This document shows, piece after piece, positions 1 through 11,739 of a DNA stretch of 64,000 nt. The stretch is taken from the NCBI GenBank assembly GCA_037043455.1, contig JAWPHD010001277.1, positions 248,001-312,000 of the forward strand. Direction: 5' to 3'. The position numbers and the translations under genes are program-made. The DNA is from Cyrtodaria siliqua. Its lineage: Eukaryota; Mollusca; Bivalvia; Adapedonta; Hiatellidae. The notes under the pieces were generated by a model. The model did not search any database and was not told the origin of the DNA. It worked only from the letters and a program-made list of their open reading frames with translations. Within the stretch, counting starts at the first letter, position 1; every line of letters begins with the position of its first letter.

Positions 1-225
1 CGTATACTCGCTTTGCACGTGCAAACGAGTATATAACGCCCTATAGGAACCGGTTGAAACCTGTATGAACAGGTTCATTGTAACTCGTCGAACTTTAAGT
101 TATTAGACACTTTCATAAATTATTCTATAATTTCCAGAAAACAGGAGGGTCAACTGGCCCTGAATCGCTCACCTTATGACCTTGCCCATTGTATTCACGT
201 GATTGTGTGAGATTATAAGAATCGT

Positions 226-1040
226 TCATGGGTATCCGGTGAAGATAGGGATTTCCAACCCGAGGTATAAGTTGTGTTTTATTAAACACTTATGCCGAAG
301 ATTATTTTTCTTGCATATCAGAGACATGTTGTGCGTTGATGCCGCCAGCTAGTAAAGTTTTGCATGTTTTCCTGCATACCGGATATTGGTACGCGCGCGA
401 CTTATTTTTACCCTCCATGTAAACCGTGAACAGCCTTTTCTTGCATACCGGACAAGGATATCCGTCATTTTACCGGGGCTAGATTATAAGAATCTTTCAT
501 GGGTATCCGGTGAAGATAGGGAATTCCAACCCGAGGTATAAGTGTTTTTATCGGTACCGAGGCTCTGCCGAGGTTTCGATTAAAACACTTATACCGAGGG
601 TTGGAATTCCCTATCTGAACCGAATACCCATGATAGATTCTTTTTCTTGCATATCATTGCATATCAGAGACATGTTGTGCGTTGACGCCGCCAGCTACTA
701 ACGTTTTGCATGTTTTCCTGCATACCGGATGTTGGCGCGCGTGAATTTTATCTCGACCCTAGGGTGAGATGGAAATATCTAGCCCCGGTGAAATGACGGA
801 TATCCTTGTCCGGTATGCAAGAAATATCCATCTCACCCTAGGGTCGAGATAAAATTCACGCTCGCCAACATCCGGTATGCAGAAAAACATGCTAAACGTT
901 AGTAGCTGGCGGCGTCAACGCACAACATGTCTCTGATATGCAAGAAAAAGAATCTATCATGGGTATTCGGTTCAGACAGGGAATTCCAACCCTTCACCGG
1001 ATACCCATGAATGATTCTTATAATCCGGTATGCAAGAGAA
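226..1040. repeat. Complex foldback (nested inverted repeats)
   Basis: There are two hairpins side by side. Arms 490-550 and 581-640 pair around a 30-bp loop. Arms about 598-777 and 824-992 pair over roughly 170 bp around a 45-bp loop. A truncated direct copy of the same material lies at 226-480, where the loop segment (GACAAGGATATCCGTC) is inverted. The same short peptide is encoded on both strands simply because of the palindrome. Probably a foldback-type non-autonomous DNA element; no transposase is present. Confidence 0.8.
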
Positions 1041-1480
1041 AAAAAAGAGTCTCGTTTTGTATTTAAAGAAACTAAACCTCCTATTAACAACAAAAAATAC
1101 ACTAGAAAACCGTTTATCAAAACTCAACCCAGGTGTTCAGGTCATATAATATTAATAATGTATATGTGCCGACTAAAACGTTTACTCTTATTCACGAGTT
1201 TTTAAAATACTCGTGATTGAATATGCGTAAAATGAATAGGTAACTCAATTCGACGCGTCAGTTTTGAGGTTTGGCCTGGGTGGTTAAAGCCATTTATATT
1301 GTGTCTATAAAGTTTGGATTCTCAAAGTATTTAAGTTGTAGGTATACCTCGTGGTCAGTAGTTTTAGAAACGGTGTACATAATTTGTAAAACTTCGCTGT
1401 TGTTGGCAGGTTAGTAAATAAGTTAGTAAATAAGTGTTTGCGCGATATTCATTGTGTAATGTAGTTGTAAAACGTGGCTG
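1041..1480 (+). repeat. Dispersed repeat F1, copy 1
   Basis: Shares blocks with 4795-5055 (opposite strand) and 11276-11480: CAGGTGTTCAGGTCATATAA, GTATATGTGCCGA, and a segment around GTTTAGAAACGGTGTACAT followed by GCTGTTGTTGGC. No coding potential seen. Confidence 0.6.
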
Positions 1481-1616
1481 TTGTTGGCCGGATATCTTCT
1501 TTAAGTAGTGAATAAGTGTTTGCGCGATATTCATTGTGTAATGCCTATTTTAATAGTGCACTGGCACTAGACCCGCACATAGTAGAAAACATAAAATAAA
1601 AATATCTATGTAGATA

Positions 1617-2470
1617 GTAGGGGTATCGCATTGCTATGCCCCCGAAAAGGTTTCGGGCATATAGTAATCGCACAGTCCGTCTGTCTGTCTGTCTGTCCGA
1701 ATTCCGTCATTCCGCAGTTCGTGTCCGGACTGTACCTTCAAAACCTCTGCATGGATTTTTGATTAACTTGGCACAAGTGATCACCATAACAAGACGATGT
1801 GTCGCGCGCAAAAACCAGGTCCGTACCTCAAAGGTCAAGATCACACCTGAAGTTCATAGGTAAAAAAAACAGGTACGCAATTTCGTGTCCGGACCGTAAC
1901 GTCACAACCCCTGCAGGGATTTTCAAATTGATCACCATAACAAGACGATGTGTCGCGCGCAAAACCCAGGTCCGTACCTCAAAGGTCAAGGTCACACTTG
2001 CAGTTTATAGGTGAAAAATAGGTACGCAATTTCGTGTCCGGACCGTAACGTCACAACCCCTGCAGGGATTTATAAATTACTTGGCACAAATGATCACCAT
2101 AACAAGACGATGTGTCGCGCGCCAAACCCAGGTCTTCAAGGTCAAGGTCACACTTGGAGGTCAAAAGTCAAATTATGTCTGGTCAATAACTCTGGCATTC
2201 ATGGACGGATTTTCAAATAACTTGGCACAAGTGCTCACCACAACAAGTCGCGCACAGGTCTGTGGCCCCAAGGTCAAGGTCACACTTAGAGTTCAAATGT
2301 CAAATCGTGTCCGATCAATAATTTTTGCATGCTTGGACAGATTTTCAAATAACTTGGCACAAGTGCTCACCACAACCAAACGACGTGTCGTGCACAAAAT
2401 CCAGGTCCATGACTCCAAGGTCAAGGTCATCCTTAGAGATCAAAGGACACTTCGGGGGCATTTATCACTT
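1617..2470 (+). repeat. Tandem array with TTGGCACAAGTG / AAGGTCAAGGTCACAC units
   Basis: About six diverged units of roughly 130 bp sit between a start near CTATGCCCCCGAAAAGG and an end near CACTTCGGGGGCATT. The inverted GGGGGCAT-type ends suggest a unit that moves as a whole. A related element lies in the opposite orientation at 51823-52372. Open frames across it follow the repeat and are not genes. Confidence 0.75.
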
Positions 2471-2639
2471 AGTGATATTTCTTGTTATTTTATATCTTTT
2501 ATAATATTTGCAGCTCAAGTGCCAGTGATTTAGTGTTAAAAATGATACACCATATAAACATACTCGTATATCTGGTTCAAATCGCGCTCCGGTCAACCAC
2601 TTGCTTACAAGTCCCCTACCGGTCCCGGGGTCGGTTTGG

Positions 2640-2690
2640 ATGTGTGTGTGGGGTTGGGGGTGGGGGTGGGGGGTGGGTGGGGAGAGGTAC
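2640..2690 (+). repeat. G-rich low-complexity tract
   Basis: Runs of GGGG with T/TG spacers, able in principle to form a G-quadruplex. It borders the next tandem array. Confidence 0.6.
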
Positions 2691-2699
2691 TATAGGTTT

Positions 2700-4640
2700 G
2701 CACCCTATGTCCGTCCGTCCGTCCTTCCGAAATGCTTGTCCGGGCCATATTTTCAATACTATAAGACTTTGAGATACCAAACTTGGTATGTGGATACATT
2801 TTGGTATAGCGGTGTGTCGTGTACCAAAAAAAAGATCACTGTGACCTTGACCTTGACCTGTGACCTCTGTCATATAAAATGCTTGATCGGACCATATTTT
2901 TAATACTATAACACTTAGAGATACCAAACTTGATATTTGAATACATCTTGGGATAGCGGTGTGTCGCATACAAAAATAAGGTCAGAATGACCTTGACCTT
3001 GACCTGTGACCTGTGTCATAAAAAATGTTCCGAAAATGCTTGTCCGGGCCATATTTTCAATACTATAAGACTTTGTGATACCAAACTTGGTATGTGGATA
3101 CATCATGGGATAATTGTGTGTCGCGTACCAAAATAAGGTCACTGTGACCTTGACCTGTGACCTCTGTCATAGAAAATGCTTGTCCGGACCGTTTTTTCAA
3201 TACTATAACACTTAGAGATACCAAACTTAATATTTGAATACATCTTGGGATATCTGTGTGTCGCATACCAAAATAAGGTCACAATGACCTTGACCTGTGA
3301 CCTCTGTCATAGAAAATGTTCCGAAAATGCTTGTCCGGGCCATATTTTCAATACTGTAAGACTTTGAGATACCAAACTTGGTATGGTCATGGGATAGTGG
3401 TGTGTCGCGTACCAAAATAAGGTCACTGTGACCTTGACCTGTGACCTCTGTCATAGCATAGCAAATGCTTGTCCGGACCGTATTTTCAATACTATAACAC
3501 TTAAGAGACACCAAACTTGGTATGTGAATACATCTCGAGATAGCGGTGTGTCGCATACTAAAATAAGGTCATTGTGACCTTGACCTGTGACCTCTGTCAT
3601 AGAAAATGCTTGTCCGGACCGTATTTCAATACTATAACACTTAGAGATACCAAACTTGGTATGTGGATACATCTTGGGATAGCAGTGTGTCGCGTACCAA
3701 AACAAGGTCATTGTGACCTTGACCTGTGACATCTGTCATAGAAAATGCTTGTCCGGACCATATTTTCAATACTATAACACTTGGAGATACCAAACTGAAT
3801 ACATCTTGGGATAGCGGTGTGTCGCGTACCAAAATTAAGTCACTGTGACCTCTGTCATAGAAAATGCTTGTCCGGATCGTATTTTCAATACTATAACACA
3901 TAGAGATACCAAACATGGTATGTGAATACATATTGGGATAGCGGTGTGTCGCATACCAAAATAAAGTCACTGTGACCCTCACCCTGACCTGTGACCTCTG
4001 TCAGAAAATGCTTGACTGGATCGTATTTTCAATACACTAACACATAGAGATATAAAACTTGGTTTGTGAATACATCTTGGGATAGCGGTGTGTCGCGTAC
4101 CAAAATAAGGTCATTGTGACCTTTACCTGTGACCTGTCATAGAAAATGCTTGTCCGGACCGTATTTTCAATACTATAAAACTTAGAGATACCAAACTTGG
4201 TATGTGAATACATCTTGGGATAGCGATGTGTCGCATACCAAAATAAGGTCATTGTGACCTTGATCTGTGACCTCTGTCATAGAAAATGCTTGTCCGGACC
4301 GTATTTTCAATACTATAACAAATAGAGATACCAAACTTGGTATGTGAATACATCTTGGGATAGCGGTGTGTCGCGTACCAAAGTAAGGTCATTGTAACCT
4401 TGACTGTGGACCTGTGTCATAGAAAATGCTTGTCCGGACCGTATTTTCAATACTATAACAATTAGAGACACTAAACTTGGTATGTGAATACATCTTGGGA
4501 TAGCGGTGTGTCATGTATCAAAATAAGGTCATTGTGACCTTGACCTTGATCTTTGATCTCCATCATAGACAATGACTGGAAAATGTCTGACTGGGTCGGT
4601 GGGGGACTATGGACTGCCCTGCAATTCTTGATGCCTTGTT
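2700..4640. repeat. Tandem array, about 140-bp unit, about 13 copies
   Basis: Each unit holds CTTGTCCGGACCGTATTTTC, ATACCAAACTTGGTATGTG, ATCTTGGGATAGCGGTGTGT and a TGACCTTGACCTGTGACCT block. The many overlapping minus-strand frames of 70-117 codons all read the same repeat. The array starts with a CCGTCCGTCC tract. Confidence 0.9.
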
Positions 4641-4794
4641 TAAAATATTCCGAAGCTGTATATTTATCAATGTTTCATGTATGAAGGTGATACAAACTGT
4701 GAAATTCTATGCATCGATTTCCGGCACTTATATATATATACCGACTTTCTGAATGTTCTCCTACAGAAACTACTTCACCACCCATGTCTCATTC

Positions 4795-5055
4795 ATATTC
4801 ATTTAAAGTAGCTATCCCGCCAACAACAGCCAAATTTTACAAAATATGTACACCGTTTCTAAACCTACTGACGACAAGGTATCTTAAATATACCCGTTTT
4901 GAATTATATCTTACCGCTTGTTTCTATTTCGCAGGGAAAGGTATGATCGATAGACAGGCATCTAGAAAATATTTGACTCAAGTAAGTCAATAATACCTTA
5001 CTAATTAGAATCAACGAATATAAACAGCTTTAACCAGCCTGGCCAAACCCCAAAA
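4795..5055 (-). repeat. Dispersed repeat F1, copy 2, with insert
   Basis: Reverse complement of the 1220-1480 segment. It contains about 100 bp not present in the other copies; that insert has exon-like splice signals (see findings). Confidence 0.6.
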
Positions 5056-5224
5056 ATGGAGCGTCAAATTAAAGAGCTACAAACTCACCTGGACAGTTTT
5101 GATGAAAGTTTTTGTTGTGTAATTTTGCCTTTTTTTGTTGTTATAGTTTCTTTAAAATATATGGTTTGTAGCTTTAAATTTTACAATAATACAAACTGGA
5201 TTCATGGGTTTGTAGAAAAGAATT

Positions 5225-5900
5225 TATACGGATTGGGTTCCTGTGGTTGTAGATATAAGCAGACTGAGAGTACATTGGGATTGTTCATATAAACAGACCG
5301 GGTTCATGAGTTTTAGACATAAACAGATGGGTTCCTGTGGTTGTAGATATAAACAGACTGGGTTCATGAGTGTTAGACATAAACAGATGGGTTCCTGTGG
5401 TTGTAGATTGAATTGAATTGGGGTTTTAAGGCGCACCAACACATTACAGGTTATATGGCGCCTAACAGGCATGAACATGCCAGGCTCATCTTCCATGTAC
5501 ATCGAGATAAAATATGGAAAATGGGCCTAGAACCTTCTCACCCGGAACTGCAGAGTGGTTGTAGATATAAACAGACTGGGTTCATGAGTATTAGACATAA
5601 ACAGATGGGTACCTGTGGTTGTAGATATAAACAGACTGGCTTCATGAGTGTTAGACATAAACAGATGGGTTCCTGTGGTTGATATAAACAGACTGGCTTC
5701 ATGAGTGTTAGACATAAACAGATGGGTTCCTGTGGTTGTAGATATAAACAGACTGGGTTCATGAGTGTTAGACATAAACAGATGGGTTCCTGTGGTTGTA
5801 GATATAAACAGACTGTGTTTCTGGGTTTGCAGATATAAACAGACTGGGTTTTAGACATAAAAAGACTGGGTGTTCCTGGGTTTGTATATATAAATAACAC
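5225..5900. repeat. 60-bp minisatellite interrupted by a SINE
   Basis: The unit reads GATGGGTTCCTGTGGTTGTA, then GATATAAACAGACTGGGTTC, then ATGAGTGTTAGACATAAACA. About eight copies. A SINE fragment at 5404-5557 splits it. Confidence 0.85.
5404..5557 (-). mobile_element. SINE family A fragment
   Basis: Carries the family signature AAGGCGCACCAACACATTAC, GGTTATATGGCGCCTAACAG and GGGCCTAGAACCTTCTCACC. Orientation is taken from the tRNA-derived member at 9085-9364, which shares the 3' end. Confidence 0.75.
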
Positions 5901-6035
5901 TAAAATTGTATTACATATTTTGTAATGGCAAGACACACATGTCAACTAAAATGTTTGGTCCAAAGAATGGAGAACAATAATGCTAAAATAATGCTAAATT
6001 ATGATAATTTAATAATACTTTTTTGACTTAAAAAG

Positions 6036-6470
6036 GAAACTAATTGAATTGGGGTTTTAAGGCGCATCAACACATGTAAAGGTTATATGGCGCCTAACAG
6101 GCATGAACATGCCAGGCTCATCTTCCATGTACATCGAGATAAAATATGGAAAATGGGCCTAGAACCTTCTCACCCTGAACTGCAGAGTTGCTGCAAATTC
6201 TATCGTAGAAACTCCATTTACGCTGGAGCCACGTTATTGTTTTTCTGCCACTTCTCTTTTGATGCGAGCGAGATGGCACCTGAAACAATGCAGGGATCAT
6301 GATGAAGACCTTTAATGAACATGAACAAAAAATGATAAAATGAACATGAATTTGGGGGGATTCTACCCCTCTGCCTACCCCTCCAAAGGGATCTGAAGTG
6401 ACCCTAATCTTTGCCCCGTGACCAAACGGGGGCCCCCGGGAACCACACGGGGCTAAAAAAAAAAAAAAAA
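6036..6470 (-). mobile_element. SINE family A, longest copy
   Basis: Same signature as 5404-5557, but continuing through CTGCAGAGTTGCTGCAAATTC, GATGAAGACCTTTAATGA and a GC-rich head (ACGGGGGCCCCCGGGAACC), with an A-run at 6456-6470. No coding frame. Confidence 0.75.
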
Positions 6471-6910
6471 TGAAACTAATTTCACCAAAAATGTCAATGC
6501 AAATTATAGAAAACATCATTTATCTTTTAGGATACAACAAGATATAGCAACAGAAATTTGAAATAGTTATTGTTTCAATAGATTACATTCCTCCAAAAAT
6601 ACACCACTATGGTACATGGTAAATGACATGATAAACAGCTTTGTATGTTCATTGATCAGGTGCTCGAACTTGTAAAATAAAACTTCACATGATTTGTAAA
6701 TAAAGCCTGTAAAAACTGCCACCCAAAGCATCCCAAACACTTCCATTTGTTTACTGCCTTAATTTAGTGGACAGAAAAAAAACACAGCACTAGAAATAAC
6801 TAACAGACTTGTGCCAATGCTTCTAGCAGCCCCAGGAGAACAAATATCTAAAGGCCATAATAATGTCAAGGGCCGTAACTATGTCAACAATTATTCACAC
6901 ATGAACAGTG

Positions 6911-7905
6911 TGAATTGAATTGGGGTATTAAGGTGCACCAACACATGAAAGGTTATATGGCACCTACTAGGAATGAACATGCCAGGCTCATCCTCCATGT
7001 ACATCCAGATAAAATATGGAGAATGGGCCTAGAACCTTCTTACCCTAAACTGCAGAGTTGCTGCAAATTCTATTGTAGACACTCCATTTACACTGGAGCC
7101 ACGTTATAGTTTTTCTGCCACTGCTCTAGAAATATAAGCGAGATGGCACCTGAAACAATGCAGGGGTCAGGATGAAGACCTTTAATGAGCATGAACAAAA
7201 CCAGCTGTTACCTTCACCGATACCTAGAACTTGAGAACTTGTCATTCTCAGGAACTGGGTAGATTGAATGTCGGTAGACCGAGAGTGAGGGTCTCTCCTG
7301 CGTCCCATCACAGCACACATAATCTGATGTCTCCAGATCCCTGAAGTCGGAACAGGTACGCGGGCTGAAGTTGCAACGGACCTATACTCAACCATAAACC
7401 TCGGTCATCACGGTCACCAGGTTGCAGCGGAAGCCCACATTCTACCGTAGTTCTTCACAAGATACAGAAGACAGAAAGGGGACGGAGACATCGGGTGGTG
7501 TGTGCGGCGCAGGGGTCATACTGTGATGGGTGTGGCCCCAGAGAACCCGACCAGTAGCAGATGAAGGATCACCACCTTAGCGGATGTAGGCCACCTCGAC
7601 CAGACCACTTCACCGCCACAGCGAAACTACACAGAGCAGCACAACACAACACTACACATCTACAAGAGAAACGACTACACTACACAGCAGCACCAGATCA
7701 ACCTACATACACAACTAGAAAAGACCAGACTCTATTGTGTCCATCGCGTCAGGGTTACCTCGACGTGTTAGTTGGCGGACGGTCTTTAAACCTTCGAACT
7801 ACACACACACACACACACAGCATGAACAAAAAATGATAAAATGCCTACCCTCCAACGGGATCTGCAGCGGCCCTATTCTTTGACCCTTAACCAAATGAAC
7901 AGTGT
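6911..7905 (-). mobile_element. SINE family A copy split by an insertion
   Basis: Family A sequence runs 6911-7200 and resumes at 7819 with CATGAACAAAAAATGATAAA, exactly as in the 6036-6470 copy. The 618 bp in between are a separate insertion. Confidence 0.75.
7201..7818. mobile_element. 618-bp insertion with (AC)n tail and 13-bp target duplication
   Basis: AGCATGAACAAAA occurs at 7188-7200 and again at 7819-7831, a perfect 13-bp target-site duplication. The inserted DNA is GC-richer than its surroundings and ends in a CA repeat (about 7800-7818). A long target duplication plus a microsatellite tail fits target-primed retroposition. I do not recognise its protein content; a 91-codon open frame inside has no clear domain. 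Confidence 0.65.
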
Positions 7906-8181
7906 GATTACTTTCCCACAGAGACAATAACATATACATGTATATGCAATTATGTTGCGTTCCAACACATGTTGTGATAGGGTAAATCATGCAAGTTTTA
8001 ACATCCAAGGAAGTTCGGACACAAACATGAGAACAATCATCTAAACAAAGGGAAGTGTTGATTCTTAGAGATGGTGGGAGGTATACAGAACTGGTTCTAA
8101 CCCTGAAAAAGTGGGTGGTCGGCCTCCTCCACAAATAAATCGGCCGTATTATATTGCCTAATATGTCCCGAAAATTACTTA

Positions 8182-8255
8182 ACCCTTAACCTGCTAAGCA
8201 CGACTATAATAGCCTTTGCGTCCATTGTAAATCCAGATCAGCCAGCGAAACTTGG
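8182..8255 (+). mobile_element. Truncated TTAACCCTTAACC MITE
   Basis: Left half of the element seen complete at 17006-17206: TTAACCTGCTAAGCACGACT then ATAATAGCCTTTGCGTCCAT. Confidence 0.65.
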
Positions 8256-8393
8256 CCGAAATAAACAGAAAAGTGCGTATAAAAAGGAAATTTCACCATC
8301 ACCCCTAATTAGATTTTTTCTCTCAAGAAAACCAAGTTTGTGCAGTATATTTGTTGTAAATTTGTGAACCTTTAGAACACTTGAAACATTCTG

Positions 8394-8764
8394 TTAAATC
8401 ATTTTAGAATTATTTTATTATTAGATTTTTGTGTTTCTGGGTTTCAAGAGCCTCATTACTCAATGTCCAGTAAAACCTCAGTGTGTTCTGAAAATGGAAT
8501 GAGCTTTAAATTAACTGGTTTCATTGGTCCAATTTTTATCACTGAATGACTCGATCAGAATGCTTTTCATTCATATTTTCATTTGGTTGCTTCTGTCATG
8601 ACATCACTTTCTGTTATTATGATGCAACTCGGTGTGTTCTCAGAACTGAATGGGCTTTTAATTGGTGTGAGAACAGATTATGATTTATCACTCACTGAGT
8701 AATGAGTTTCTTGAAACCAAGAACCACAAAATTCTAAAAATAAAATAATTCTAAAATGATTTAA
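8394..8764. mobile_element. Foldback MITE with about 70-bp terminal inverted repeats
   Basis: The left end TTAAATCATTTTAGAATTAT and onward to CTCATTACTCA is mirrored at the right end up to 8764. Arms differ at scattered positions. The interior (about 230 bp) has two diverged GTGTGTTCT..GAATG copies. Confidence 0.75.
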
Positions 8765-9084
8765 TAGACCGTTTTAATGGTCTAGGTAAGCTTGCTGGAG
8801 TGTGAAACAACAGTAGCAAGTAGGTTATTTACTCAAAACAAGAGTTACATGAGAAAAGTGTTCGAACTTCCATGATTAAGGACAGTGACCTCAGAAAGTC
8901 ATAAAGACAACTGAGCATACCAAAATGAGTCAAGAAATGAGACTGTGTTCTGCCCTCACAATTTTAAATGATTTGACAAGGTTACACTATGAGCTGTCAA
9001 AAGAGTTTTTGATGCACAGGACAAGATAACTGTCAAGAGTTTTGATGATGAGTGCCGGCAAGAAGAGTTGTCAGATTGTTTGAT

Positions 9085-9364
9085 TGATTGAATTGATTGA
9101 ATTGGATTTTATAGTCGCACCAACAGCTAAGGTCATATGGCGACTTTCCAGCTTCCATTGGTGGAGCAAGACCCCAGGTGCCCCTCCGGGCAATTTTCGT
9201 GCACGGGCGGGCACCAGGGTAGAACCACCGACGTTCCGCAAGCCAGCTGGATAGCTTCCTCACATAAAGATTCCTAGGCCCCTGAGGGATCGAACCTACA
9301 GCCGTGAGGGGCAAGTGATTTCAAGTCAGAGACGTTAACCACTCGGCCACGGACGCCCCCTTCT
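9085..9364 (-). mobile_element. tRNA-Ser-derived SINE, full length, 11-bp target duplication
   Basis: On the minus strand the head reads GGGGCGTCCGTGGCCGAGTG and carries A box TGGCCGAGTGG (9339-9349), anticodon context CTTGAAATC (UGA) and B box GGTTCGATCCC (9286-9296). The body ends with the family A tail (GGTGCGACTATAAAATCC) and TTGAA-like repeats. GATTGTTTGAT flanks both sides (9074-9084, 9365-9375). The acceptor stem does not close, so it is a retroposon and not a tRNA gene. Confidence 0.85.
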
Positions 9365-9394
9365 GATTGTTTGATGACGGGCGCCGATGAGAAA

Positions 9395-9540
9395 AAAGAA
9401 TCATAGGAATCTATTCGATAATAAGAGTAGGGCAGGTTCCCGGATTCCTATGTATCCTTCCCCTCTCTCTGGGGCGGCTCTAAATAACCTATACTGTGTT
9501 GATGAGCCGTTTAACAACATCCAATTCAATTCATACTACT
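9395..9540 (+). mobile_element. SINE family B 3' fragment
   Basis: Shares CATAGGAATCTATTC, TATGTATCCTTCCCC, CTCTGGGGCGGC and GCCGTTTAACAACATCCAAT with the fuller copy at 46895-47215. Confidence 0.7.
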
Positions 9541-10630
9541 TTATAGTCTATATAGAAAAAACATGCAACAAGTCAATGAATTTTCAGTTTCATTTTTGTG
9601 GCATACATCTAAATGTTATGTGTTCATTTAACATATTTTTTGATAAACCATTATCTTTCCATTTTTCTCGATTATCATATAATTTTTAGGGGTTTATAGT
9701 AATGACTTGATTAAATGAAAAGATCGCGATGAACTAGAACTATCAATGAAGGTGATGAATAACCCCGCTTTTTGATCAGTTGTTATGTGTGTATGAAGTT
9801 TGGGAACAACTCATTCAAAACTGTTTCAGGAATGCAAGTAATAAAACTGTGTTACGTGACGTGATGAGATGCAACAAAAATGTGTTACGGGACGGGATGC
9901 GACGTAACGGACATCGCGATTCCTATATAGCTTAAATCGGCTGTCATTATAGCACTTTCACAGTGATAAAGGTTTAGTTACCAATGTTTTCAGGTATGCT
10001 GGCTACTAAATAAAATGAAAATAACATCCCTGCCTGGTGATGAGATATTTCTGACACAATTATATAAGTTCAGTATCAAAGTTGACAACCGGTATACAAT
10101 AATATCATAAGTACCGTAATTGACTTCTATAAAACGTTGCACTAGTTGAAATAAATTATTAAAGTGATACATTAATACAAGATCATCTAAATACATTAAT
10201 ACAAGATCATCTAAATGCTACCCTAACACTTTCACAGTGCATACTATTAAACAATACACAAACACCTCCATAATCTTCTGAAACCCAAGCTTTAAACCTT
10301 TTTACAAAATCATTTAGTTGCATGCACATAAAAGATAAAATATATTTCTCGTTAATAATCAGTTAAAATACAAACACAAACGGTTCTCAAAGTCAAATAA
10401 TCAAATGGAAAATTTCTTCCACACAATGGAAAGTTAATTCCACATTCTCCAAACTTTCCATCAAACGCTTGAATGTTGTCTGTCTTCTGCTTCAAGTGAC
10501 TTTACCAGATTAATAGAATGCTTTTCATTGGCTAAAATATGGCAACATCCCTGTATTGTTTCAGGTGCTACTTGAGTGGTTGCAGAAAACAATGACCAAG
10601 GCTCTAGTGAAAAATAATTAGGTTTACAAT
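9541..10630. other. Unassigned AT-rich flank
   Basis: No gene seen. Contains a 25-bp direct repeat at 10166-10215 (ACATTAATACAAGATCATCT) and the CACTTTCACAGTG motif twice. Confidence 0.5.
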
Positions 10631-10755
10631 AGAATTTGCAGTTCTGCAGGTAAGAAGGTTCCAGGCCTATTCTGCATATTTTTATCTAGATGTAAATGGG
10701 GAGTAGTACTGGAATGCTTATTTCATTTCTTTTTGTGTTGGTGCACCTCAATTAA
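10630..10755 (+). mobile_element. SINE family A fragment
   Basis: Plus-orientation remnant: GGTTCCAGGCCTATTCTGCA, then GTGTTGGTGCACCTCAATT. Confidence 0.6.
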
Positions 10756-10839
10756 AAATACGGAATGTGGATGAGTTTACTGAAACAACATAGCAGCAAC
10801 GTTCATTTTTGAGTTTAACAAACATAAATAACCACTAAA

Positions 10840-11120
10840 AACTAGAAGGGAGTTCCACGGAACACTTGTGTTGCCTGCCATGTGCTCAGTTAATGTTATG
10901 AGCTAGGGTCAGGTTGCAGGTTAAACTTCTATGAAATGGGACTTAACTCTGCTGAAACGATTCAAGAGTTATTGGACATGTGTAACAACATTCCTTGAAG
11001 TAAGATGAAGATGTTTAACAAATTTCATGAACACTGGGCAATTAATTTTCAAGATATGGCTAAGTTCATGTTGTAGTTTAAAGTGTGAAGGACAGATGAC
11101 GACAGACGGCAGACAAAGTG
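10840..11120 (+). repeat. Dispersed element with a GACAGACGGCAGAC end
   Basis: Starts at GAAGGGAGTTCCACGGAACAC and ends in AAAGTGATCTCTAAGTG. It resembles the ends of 26355-26760 and 59165-59640 (CGGACGACAAAGTGATCCCT). Confidence 0.45.
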
Positions 11121-11275
11121 ATCTCTAAGTGTCTGCCATTACTTACTTTTAAATGTAGAGAATTGTATGTTATGTCAATAAATAGATTTTAACAACATAT
11201 AACATTCAGTTCTAGTATCACTATATGTAAACTTTCCTATAAAGTGAAGAGTGATCAATTTCTGAACGTTTTATG

Positions 11276-11480
11276 TAAAGAAACTAACCCGCCAAATAAT
11301 GGCAACATTACACTACAAAACTCTTTATCAAAACTCTATCCAGGTGTTCAGGTCATATAACAGTGTATATGTGCCGATTAAAATTATAGGTTTATACACA
11401 GGTTCTTAGGTTTAGAAAACGTGTACATATGTTGTAAATTTGGCTTTTGTTGGCGGGATAGCTACTTTAAAAATAATATT
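11276..11480 (+). repeat. Dispersed repeat F1, copy 3
   Basis: Same order of blocks as 1041-1480: CCAGGTGTTCAGGTCATATA, GTATATGTGCCGATTAAAA, GTTGGCGGGATAGCTACTTT. Confidence 0.65.
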
Positions 11481-11739
11481 TTATTATTTTAGGTATTTAT
11501 GTTGTCATCTAAAATAATTCTGTAACAATTATCAAAAACAAATCCATGTATCTGCCAAGTGTCATTAAAATATTCAAATTATTGATGACTCAAAACCTGA
11601 CCAAATATTTATCAATATGTTTGAGTCGAAAAATCCGACTCAGTTCTTAGATTTGGACTAAGACTGAAAAAAAAGAAATGAACTCAATAATATTGATGAA
11701 TATTAGTACTGCTTCGTAGATATTTAAAGTTCTCTGGCC

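Noticed and set aside
510..1120. Two frames on opposite strands sharing HIRDMLCVDAASY
   Set aside because: The identity results from a long palindrome and is not evidence of a protein.
2616..4252. Series of minus-strand frames of 70-117 codons with shared peptides
   Set aside because: All overlap the 140-bp tandem array and shift frame from unit to unit; they are repeat translations.
5538..5945. 135-codon minus-strand frame rich in CLYLQPQEPICL
   Set aside because: Translation of the 60-bp minisatellite interrupted by a SINE.
9285..9358. tRNA-Ser gene
   Set aside because: A and B boxes are present but the acceptor stem does not close, and the sequence continues into a SINE body with target duplication.
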